Assembly (NCBI GenBank): GCA_017461065.1
Contig: JAFTZC010000025.1
Coordinates: forward strand, 1 to 51,728
Origin: Clostridia bacterium
Lineage (GTDB): Bacteria; Bacillota; Clostridia; Christensenellales; DTU072
Length of the DNA stretch: 51,728 bases
Direction: 5' to 3'
Notes under the pieces: generated by a model
Seen by the model: the letters and a program-made list of their open reading frames with translations, nothing else
Told to the model about the DNA's origin: nothing
Database searches by the model: none
Translations under genes and position numbers: made by a program
In this document: positions 46,009 to 51,728 of the stretch, in pieces
Position numbering within the stretch: position 1 is the first letter of the stretch
How the letters are laid out: each line of letters begins with the position of its first letter

Positions 46009-46680
46009 ATGCCAGAGTTGAACGTTTTCCAAAAAATTATCGAAGTTAAAAAGGAAATTACTTGTTTCAACAAAGATTGCGAAACCACTGGTGCTAGGGC
46101 ATACAAATACATTTCTGGCACACAGGTGCTATCTAAGATTAAGTCCAAAATGGAAGAAATCGGACTGCTATTTATGCCGGTTGAAGTTGAGAATAGGGGG
46201 TGGCAAACCTTTGATTATCTTAATGCAAAAGGAGAGCAGAAGACCGACTTCATTGTCGAAGGGAAGCTGGTATATGCCTGGATAAATGCAGAGAAGCCCG
46301 AAGACCAAGTGAGAATTCCATTTGAATATTATGGTCAACAAAACGACATATCCAAAGCCTTTGGTAGCGGGCTCACTTATTCGGAGCGATACTTGCTCTT
46401 AAAGGCCCTTGGTGTGCCGACCGATGAAGAAGATCCGGATGGTCGAAACGAAGACAAAAAGGCACGAGCTCAAAATAAGCCCAAGAACGAACAAAAACAA
46501 ACCAAGTGGGCGAGCGTTAACGAACTAATAAAAGACACAAATATAACGCTTGCAAATGTCAACGATTGGATATTAAGGCGCTACGGAAAGGCTATCAAGA
46601 TAAACAACCTTTCCGAGGAGCAATTTGATGAAATGATGACAAGGCTACAAGCGAAGATAGCAGGAGAAGTAAATGAGTAA
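46009..46680 (+). CDS. ERF-family single-strand annealing protein
   Basis: 223 residues. The ERF signature is clear: QNDISKAFGSGLTYSERYLL and LLKALGVPTDEEDPDGRNED (the G..TY..RY.L...LG....D.D.D pattern). ERF proteins anneal complementary single strands during phage recombination, usually with a 5'-3' exonuclease. A charged linker (~150-170) leads to a small helical tail. GGAGG precedes ATG 46009. Confidence 0.92.
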   Translation: MPELNVFQKIIEVKKEITCFNKDCETTGARAYKYISGTQVLSKIKSKMEEIGLLFMPVEVENRGWQTFDYLNAKGEQKTDFIVEGKLVYAWINAEKPEDQVRIPFEYYGQQNDISKAFGSGLTYSERYLLLKALGVPTDEEDPDGRNEDKKARAQNKPKNEQKQTKWASVNELIKDTNITLANVNDWILRRYGKAIKINNLSEEQFDEMMTRLQAKIAGEVNE

Positions 46681-47218
46681 GTTCATAGCAGACAAAGCTT
46701 ATCGAATGATTAACGAGAACAATGAATTAGTAGTTTGTTGTGTCGTTACAGGAGAGCATAAACGAGGAGCACTTCTTACTTTGGAAGAGATAAAAAGTTC
46801 TGAAAAGAAGTTCGAGGTCCAAATTAAGGAACATCGTTCTCAAAGGAGTTTGGAGCAGAACCGACTCCTTTGGGCTCTTCTTGGTAAGATGGCAGAAGCT
46901 ATGTCGGGGAACAAGAGGAGAGTCAGCTCTGAAGAATGTTATTGCATCATGTTAGAAGAAGCAAATGTCAAGTACGACTATATGTTGGCGTTGCCAGAGG
47001 CAGAAGAAATGTTGAGAAAGACGTTCCGAGCGATACGCAAACTTGATGAAAGAGAAGTCAATGGAAAGACGCTCAATATGTATCAGTATTTCATTGGCTC
47101 TTCCAAATTTAACACTAAGGAGATGACAGAACTCATTGAAACAACGCTTGATAAGCTTGCCGAACTTGGCATTTATGACAGCGAAATAGAACTTGCAAGA
47201 AGGGAATACCAACGATGA
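46673..47218 (+). CDS. NinB-like recombination protein
   Basis: 181 residues. The core HRSQRSLEQNRLLWALLGKM resembles the RSLxQNxxxW motif of NinB-type proteins, which bind single-stranded DNA and help phage recombination. The rest is helical (LMLEEANVKYDYMLALPEAE-like, then STKFNTKEMTELIE). It overlaps the annealing gene by 8 bases and the HNH gene by 4, consistent with one recombination operon. The family assignment is moderate. Confidence 0.7.
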   Translation: MSKFIADKAYRMINENNELVVCCVVTGEHKRGALLTLEEIKSSEKKFEVQIKEHRSQRSLEQNRLLWALLGKMAEAMSGNKRRVSSEECYCIMLEEANVKYDYMLALPEAEEMLRKTFRAIRKLDEREVNGKTLNMYQYFIGSSKFNTKEMTELIETTLDKLAELGIYDSEIELARREYQR

Positions 47219-47538
47219 AATCAAGAAGAGCGAAAGCGACTGATATCCCACAAAAAGTCAAAGAAGCAGTGTGGGAAAGAGATAATGGCAGATGCGTAGT
47301 GTGTGGTAATGCTCACAACGTAATGCCAAATGCTCACTTCATTCCAAGGTCTCAAGGTGGATTGGGCATTGAAGAAAATATTGTAACGTTATGCTCAAAC
47401 TTAACTCCTAATTGTTGCCATTACAAGTTTGACCATGGCACTAAACAAGAGAGAACAGAGATAGGGCAAACGATTGAGAGATATCTTAAATCAAAGTATC
47501 CCGACTGGGATAAATTAAAACTTAAATACAGGAGATAG
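47215..47538 (+). CDS. HNH endonuclease
   Basis: 107 residues. The HNH fold is visible: WERDNGRCVVCGNAHNV (zinc Cys pair), NAHFIPRSQGGLGIEENIVT (catalytic His with downstream Asn), and LCSNLTPNCCHYKFDHG (second Cys pair and last His). Small HNH proteins in this place of phage early operons process recombination or replication intermediates. Confidence 0.88.
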   Translation: MKSRRAKATDIPQKVKEAVWERDNGRCVVCGNAHNVMPNAHFIPRSQGGLGIEENIVTLCSNLTPNCCHYKFDHGTKQERTEIGQTIERYLKSKYPDWDKLKLKYRR

Positions 47539-47541
47539 AAT

Positions 47542-47964
47542 ATGAATAAACTGATACTTATCGGAAATCTTACGTGTGATCCCGAAATTATACAAATGCG
47601 AGATGGGGGCTTAAGAGCACGGGTTTCGGTAGCGATAAACCGAAATTATGCTGATGGGGCTGACTTTTTAGACGTGACTTTTTGGGGCAAGAAAGCTGAG
47701 TTTATAGAGCAATATTTGTATAAGGGATACAAGGTAGCAATAGAAGCCAGGCTGGAGAATAATAACTATACCGACAAAGATGGAAGGATGCGCTATACCT
47801 TGCGCTTGCATGGAGAAGAGATAGAGTTTCTTTCTGCTCCGCAAAAGAAAGCAGACGATAATGTTGATACTAAGGATGCAGAGCCGGTTAGCAATGCAAA
47901 GCTAAAGCAGCAACAGCATATAGACGAATTCCTAAAGAAGCAAGAAGAAGATCTACCATTTTAG
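47542..47964 (+). CDS. ssb: single-stranded DNA-binding protein
   Basis: 140 residues. OB-fold SSB: MNKLILIGNLTCDPEIIQMR, then VSVAINRNY, DFLDVTFWGKKAEFIEQYLY and a C-terminal acidic tip EEDLPF, the usual protein-interaction tail. It lies in the phage replication block with an AGGAGATAG site before ATG 47542. Confidence 0.95.
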   Translation: MNKLILIGNLTCDPEIIQMRDGGLRARVSVAINRNYADGADFLDVTFWGKKAEFIEQYLYKGYKVAIEARLENNNYTDKDGRMRYTLRLHGEEIEFLSAPQKKADDNVDTKDAEPVSNAKLKQQQHIDEFLKKQEEDLPF

Positions 47965-47976
47965 GAGGGGTAAGTT

Positions 47977-48729
47977 ATGGCAGAAAGAAGAATGTTTGCC
48001 AAGACGATTGTAATGTCGGATGCGTTCCTCGATATGCCTTTATCAGCAAGGTGTCTCTATTTTTCTTTTGGCATGGTAGCGGACGATGATGGTTTCGTAA
48101 ATAACCCTAAAAGCCAAATGAGACAAATAGGAGCATCTACGGATGACTTGAATTTGCTTGTTGCGAAGAAGTTCGTAATCGCGTTTGAAAACGGCGTAAT
48201 TTGTATCAAGCATTGGCGTATCAACAACTATTTGAGGAACGATAGATACAAAGAGTCTACGTACACCAAAGAAAGGGCTTCGTTGAGGATAGAAGCGAAT
48301 GGCGCCTATGTTGTGGATAACTCACGGTATACCAGTGGTATACCAGGTGGTATACCCAGTATAGATAAGAAAAGTAAAGAAGAGAAAAGCGTAGAAAAGG
48401 ATAGTATAGGAGAGTGTAGCGCAAGCGCATTAGAGGAGTTTTCCACACCCGATGATGTTGCTTCTTCCGAAGATCTCAAATCTTTATTTTACTCAAATCG
48501 TTTAGCCATCCAAATTGATTGTAAGCCTATTTTCAGCTTTGAAGAGTATGAGACTCTCGTTTGGGCTTTATGCGTTAGCAGTTTTGCGAGGAATCTAATA
48601 CGAACGCTTTCATTACTACACAAAAAAGCGAAAGAATTGAAAACTGGTCAATGGACGGACTTTAATAGAAAGACGAGCGATGACCAGTTGACCAACGATA
48701 TTATTGAACATTGGGGAGAGATAAGATGA
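47977..48729 (+). CDS. phage replication initiator (replisome organiser-like)
   Basis: 250 residues. The N-terminal ~95 residues resemble the winged-helix domain of phage replisome organisers: MAERRMFAKTIVMSDAFLDM, then LSARCLYFSFGMVADDDGFV and KHWRINNYLRNDRYKESTYT. A low-complexity middle (~120-165) covers the DnaA box and iterons described separately, as in lambda O. The C-terminal part (SFEEYETLVWALCVSSFARN) may recruit the helicase loader. The gene overlaps the next start (ATGA). AGGAGG lies before ATG 47977. Confidence 0.83.
   Translation: MAERRMFAKTIVMSDAFLDMPLSARCLYFSFGMVADDDGFVNNPKSQMRQIGASTDDLNLLVAKKFVIAFENGVICIKHWRINNYLRNDRYKESTYTKERASLRIEANGAYVVDNSRYTSGIPGGIPSIDKKSKEEKSVEKDSIGECSASALEEFSTPDDVASSEDLKSLFYSNRLAIQIDCKPIFSFEEYETLVWALCVSSFARNLIRTLSLLHKKAKELKTGQWTDFNRKTSDDQLTNDIIEHWGEIR
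48311..48447. other. predicted phage replication origin inside the initiator gene
   Basis: TTGTGGATAA (48311-48320) is a perfect DnaA box on the minus strand. Three copies of the palindrome GGTATACC follow at 48326, 48337 and 48349, 11-12 bases apart (about one helical turn), with a partial fourth (AGTATAG) at 48358. Then comes a purine- and A/T-rich tract (~48358-48412), a candidate unwinding element, and TTTTCCACA (48439-48447), one mismatch from a DnaA box. Confidence 0.75.
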
Positions 48730-49130
48730 ATCAAAATGAGATAAAAGAATTAGCTATAAAATTGGCAAGAGAAATATGTGACCTTTATGACCATTGCTCA
48801 AGAGTAGGTAAAACAGATTGTTACAAATGCCAAGTTGAAGATATTACGTACCAACAACTTGCAAGGATAATCATAAACTCTAAGCCAGAAGTAGACATAC
48901 ACATTCCGTTAAAAATTGGTGATATTGCCTGGGGAATAAGAAACTTCCATGGACATCTTAAGCCGGTAAAAGGATACATATCAAATGTAACCGTTCAAAA
49001 AGACCTACGTGTGCTTTATGAAATCAAATACGTATGCCGTGGATATTTCGGAGAGAAGATATTTAAGACAGAACAGGAAGCAGATGCAATGGTTGATCAA
49101 AAGGAGAAAGATAAACATGTATCAAGATAA
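48726..49130 (+). CDS. phage hypothetical protein with N-terminal cysteine cluster
   Basis: 134 residues from ATG 48726, which overlaps the initiator stop (ATGA). Cysteines in CDLYDHCSRVGKTDCYKC (~18-35) are spaced as in a small zinc site. A beta-rich second half follows (IPLKIGDIAWGIRNFHG, KGYISNVTVQKDLRVLYEIK). The function is unknown. Its end overlaps the cytosine methyltransferase start. Confidence 0.65.
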   Translation: MNQNEIKELAIKLAREICDLYDHCSRVGKTDCYKCQVEDITYQQLARIIINSKPEVDIHIPLKIGDIAWGIRNFHGHLKPVKGYISNVTVQKDLRVLYEIKYVCRGYFGEKIFKTEQEADAMVDQKEKDKHVSR

Positions 49131-51099
49131 CCTACTCAGAGAACTAATCATTGACAATTTTGCTGGGGGTGGCGGTGCTTCTACTGGAATCGAGCTTGCT
49201 TTAGGCCAACCGGTAGACATAGCTATTAACCACAACGCAGATGCCATCGCGATGCATAAGGTAAACCATCCTTATACCATGCACTACCAAGAAGACGTAT
49301 TTGCTGTTGTTCCCGAAGTAGTAACTGGTAATAGGCCTGTTGGAGTTGCTTGGTTTAGCCCGGACTGCACACACTTTTCAAGAGCAAAAGGCAATAAGCC
49401 GGTAGAGAAGAAAATCCGAGGTCTTTCTTGGGTAATACTCAAATGGGCACTTTCCGAGGTTGCTCCAAGAATAATCTTTATGGAGAACGTAGAAGAAATT
49501 CAATCTTGGGGACCGTTAAAAGAAGTAGAGCCCGGCAAATACCTGCCGGACGAAGCACGCGCCGGTGAAACCTTCAAAGGATTTATTTCGATGCTATCCA
49601 AAGGTATTGCGAAGGACCATCCAGCACTAATCGAGGCTTGTGAGTTCTTACGCATTGAAAAAGGCTCTACTCAATACCAACGTCTCGTGGATGGGCTTGG
49701 ATACAACGTTGAATATCGCATACTAAAGGCGTGCGACTATGGCGCACCAACCATAAGAAAGAGGTTTTATCTTGTGGCACGTAGAGATGGACAACCGATA
49801 GTATTCCCAGCTCCTACGCACGGCAAAGGTAACGGCTTAAAGCCATATAGGACGGCGGCGGAATGCATTGATATGACAAAGCCTTGTCCCTCGATATTTG
49901 GGCGAAAGAAGGACCTTGCAAGCAACACTTTAAGGCGCATTGCTCGTGGTTTAGACAAGTTTGTTATCAAGAACACAAAACCATTCTTGATTCAAATGAA
50001 CTATGAGAACGCAGCTCAAGACATTGCAAAGCCACTCAGCACTCAAACAGCAGTAAACAAGCATTTTGTGGTAGAACCGAGTGTAGCACCTTACGTTATG
50101 AGCAACAACACCGGCAACGCACCACACGACGTTAAAGAGCCAATTCCTACCATTACTACAGGCGTTAGAAACTTTATTTGTTCTCCCTCCATCGTTCCTA
50201 TAGGATATGGAGAAAGACCAAATCAAAAACCCAGGATACACGATATTGAAAGTCCTTTAACAACCGTGGTTTCAAACAGAAAACATTACGTTTGTACCCC
50301 TTACATAACCCAGTACTATGGTGGTGAAAAGCAATCGGGCGCTGATATTAAAAAGCCATTGCCTACGGTTACTGCAGTTGACCATAATGCACTAATCTCT
50401 GTAAATCTTACTTGTAGATATGGCAATGGTAAAGATGGGCGAGGAAAGGATATTTCAGAGCCTGCGCCCACCGTAACAGGTACGCCTCACGAAAGCATTG
50501 TAGCAAGCAATTTAATGCAATATTACGGCGGTTCCGACCAGCATAGCAAAACGGATGCACCTCTTCCAACGGTTACAACCAAGGCAAGAAATGCTTACGT
50601 ATCAACAAATATGTGTGTGCTCCGTAACAATATGGGAGCAAAGGCAGTAACGGAACCATTATCGACGATAACTGCAAGTGCTAAGCATCACGTTCAAGTT
50701 AAGACGTACATATTGCCCATAGCAGACAATGTAGAACTCTACAACTGGAACGAGGTCCGTGGTTTGCTCAATACCTATGCCGGTTATAACATTGCTAAAA
50801 ACGAGATTCTTATCCTTGAGATAAACGGAGTACAGCATTTTATAGCAGACGTAGGAATGAGAATGTTGGAGCCCGAAGAACTCAAACTTGCTCAAGGTTT
50901 TCCCAGGGACTATGTTATTGACATTGAAAGTCGCACTGGCAAGCCTTATTGCAAACAAAAGCAAATCGCACGTCTTGGTAACGCTGTGTGCCCACCTGTT
51001 GCAACGGCCCTAATCCGAGCCAACTGTGCGGACATCGCGTTAAAGAAGCCTTGTCAAACTATGGAAAGGCTTGAAAGAATCTATTGTAGAACAGCATAG
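49117..51099 (+). CDS. cytosine-C5 DNA methyltransferase with internal tandem repeats
   Basis: 660 residues from ATG 49117 (AAGGAG upstream); a longer frame lacks an RBS. Motif I is IIDNFAGGGGASTGIE (SAM binding). The catalytic Cys84 lies in WFSPDCTHFSRA, with the ENV motif in FMENVEEI (123-125). The QxRxR-like motif VIII is GAPTIRKRFYLVARR, and the C-terminal motifs X-like are LAQGFPRDYV and RLGNAVCPPV. Between ~275 and ~520 the usual target-recognition domain is replaced or extended by six or more ~40-residue repeats, each ending in a PLPTVT-like turn (KPLSTQTAV, EPIPTITTG, SPLTTVVSN, KPLPTVTAV, EPAPTVTGT, APLPTVTTK, EPLSTITAS). It would methylate cytosine on phage DNA, probably to resist host restriction. 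Confidence 0.92.
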   Translation: MYQDNLLRELIIDNFAGGGGASTGIELALGQPVDIAINHNADAIAMHKVNHPYTMHYQEDVFAVVPEVVTGNRPVGVAWFSPDCTHFSRAKGNKPVEKKIRGLSWVILKWALSEVAPRIIFMENVEEIQSWGPLKEVEPGKYLPDEARAGETFKGFISMLSKGIAKDHPALIEACEFLRIEKGSTQYQRLVDGLGYNVEYRILKACDYGAPTIRKRFYLVARRDGQPIVFPAPTHGKGNGLKPYRTAAECIDMTKPCPSIFGRKKDLASNTLRRIARGLDKFVIKNTKPFLIQMNYENAAQDIAKPLSTQTAVNKHFVVEPSVAPYVMSNNTGNAPHDVKEPIPTITTGVRNFICSPSIVPIGYGERPNQKPRIHDIESPLTTVVSNRKHYVCTPYITQYYGGEKQSGADIKKPLPTVTAVDHNALISVNLTCRYGNGKDGRGKDISEPAPTVTGTPHESIVASNLMQYYGGSDQHSKTDAPLPTVTTKARNAYVSTNMCVLRNNMGAKAVTEPLSTITASAKHHVQVKTYILPIADNVELYNWNEVRGLLNTYAGYNIAKNEILILEINGVQHFIADVGMRMLEPEELKLAQGFPRDYVIDIESRTGKPYCKQKQIARLGNAVCPPVATALIRANCADIALKKPCQTMERLERIYCRTA

Positions 51100-51110
51100 G
51101 AGGAAAGCAC

Positions 51111-51719
51111 GTGGACTGGAAAGGAAATAAACATTCAATTTATGTAACTTTAGGGGCAAGCAATCACACTGAGCAAGAGCGAGAATTGAACGATTACTAT
51201 GCTACCGAACCCAAAGCCATAGACTTGTTGCTTACCAAAGAACAGCCCAATCACAACATTTGGGAGTGCGCATGTGGAGAAGGACACTTGTCTAAAAGGT
51301 TAATGGAAAAAGGGTATAACGTTGTTAGTACCGACATCATTGACCGAGGGTATAAGGATATGAGTGCGCAACAAGATTTTCTAAGCGCAACCAATACGCC
51401 CATTAAGAACATCGACATATTAACCAACCCACCATATAAGTATGCCAAAGAGTTTGTGTTAAAAGCATTAGACTTATTGCAAGACGGATGCTGTTGTTAT
51501 ATGTTTCTCAAACTCACGTTTCTTGAGGGCAAGGCTCGTTTCAAAGAAATATTTAAGTCTACCCCACCCCGATGCGTTTACGTCTTTTCTGAGCGCGTAC
51601 AATGCGCTAAGAACGGCGATTTTGAGAAGATGCGCCAAGGCGGTGGAAGTGCAGTTGCATACGCCTGGATGGTTTGGCAAAAAGGCTATACAGGTGGAAC
51701 AACAATAGAGTGGATCTAA
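51111..51719 (+). CDS. adenine-type DNA methyltransferase-like protein
   Basis: 202 residues starting at GTG 51111, with AGGAGG at 51098-51103. Class I methyltransferase features: WECACGEGHLSKRLMEKGYN (motif I) and the NPPY catalytic motif (ILTNPPYKYAKEFVLKAL), which is typical of amino-group (N6-adenine or N4-cytosine) methyltransferases. The early N-terminal ERELNDYYATEPKAIDLLL is common to phage Dam-like proteins. Its length is close to that of small phage enzymes. It directly follows the cytosine methyltransferase, giving the element two modification enzymes. Confidence 0.85.
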   Translation: MDWKGNKHSIYVTLGASNHTEQERELNDYYATEPKAIDLLLTKEQPNHNIWECACGEGHLSKRLMEKGYNVVSTDIIDRGYKDMSAQQDFLSATNTPIKNIDILTNPPYKYAKEFVLKALDLLQDGCCCYMFLKLTFLEGKARFKEIFKSTPPRCVYVFSERVQCAKNGDFEKMRQGGGSAVAYAWMVWQKGYTGGTTIEWI

Positions 51720-51728
51720 AAGGAGAAC

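Larger units (their letters stand above)
38990..51728. mobile_element. prophage-like integrated element (right end outside window)
   Basis: The element has a large serine integrase, a CI/LexA-type repressor diverging from a Cro-like gene, and a rightward early region with recombination, replication and DNA methylation genes. This is a temperate phage arrangement. The left boundary is not fixed. It could lie between the integrase terminator and the methyltransferase gene (about 40951-41030), or further left in the 38980-39108 gap if the DUF2971 and methyltransferase genes are cargo. No duplicated att core could be identified because the right end is missing. Structural and lysis genes would be expected beyond 51728. 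Confidence 0.8.

Noticed and set aside
48326-48356. GGTATACC repeats as transposon ends or a recombination site
   Set aside because: They are clustered with a DnaA box inside the replication initiator gene, which fits origin iterons better.

Overview
The window looks like a chromosomal contig from an uncultured, probably gut-associated member of the Clostridia (Firmicutes). Evidence for this is the strong AGGAG-type ribosome binding sites, a Spo0A-type sporulation DNA-binding domain, T-box and cobalamin riboswitch leaders, and very large secreted Ig-like/MBG repeat proteins. This assignment is an inference from gene content; no rRNA or tRNA gene is visible. The final ~11-12 kb is a prophage-like element that runs off the right edge.

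Layout. 1-9.7 kb: the end of a membrane protein, then two giant exported proteins (one Ig-like, one lipoprotein with InlB-type and seven MBG-type repeats). 9.8-11.6 kb (minus): a secreted calcineurin-like phosphoesterase. 11.8-14.3 kb: asnS and asnA, which share asparagine as product or substrate. 14.3-17.9 kb: a broken YhcH-family gene, a secreted alpha/beta hydrolase, a minus-strand pair of small related unknown genes, and a MATE exporter. 17.9-18.4 kb: an intergenic region with a folded-RNA candidate and a modular array of mini-hairpins. 18.4-23.5 kb: metF, a stand-alone MetH activation protein, a metH lacking that domain, then a cobalamin riboswitch with terminator controlling a transcobalamin-like (DUF4430) lipoprotein and an ECF S-component. 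Together these form a B12 and methionine/folate module. 23.5-24.2 kb (minus): a Spo0A-like regulator with a degenerate receiver. 24.5-27.1 kb: deoC-deoD-deoB nucleoside salvage.

27.4-38.9 kb holds the most interesting regulatory feature. A strong promoter is followed by two nearly identical T-box Stem I-III modules in tandem. Their predicted specifier codons differ (ATC for Ile, then CTC for Leu), yet only one T-box antiterminator/terminator follows. This leader precedes an unbroken branched-chain amino-acid operon: ilvA-ridA-leuA-leuC-leuD-leuB-ilvB-ilvN-ilvC-ilvD. The layout suggests that uncharged tRNA-Ile and tRNA-Leu are both read by one shared switch.

39.1-51.7 kb: a minus-strand block (a membrane-anchored DUF2971 protein, a methyltransferase, a large serine integrase, a small membrane protein and a CI/LexA-type repressor) diverges from a rightward early block. 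The rightward block holds a Cro-like gene, small regulators, a PD-(D/E)XK nuclease, an ERF annealing protein, a NinB-like protein, HNH, SSB, a replication initiator with an internal origin, a cytosine methyltransferase with internal repeats and an adenine-type methyltransferase. Three matching 13-15 bp operators sit in the CI/Cro switch. No structural phage genes are inside the window.
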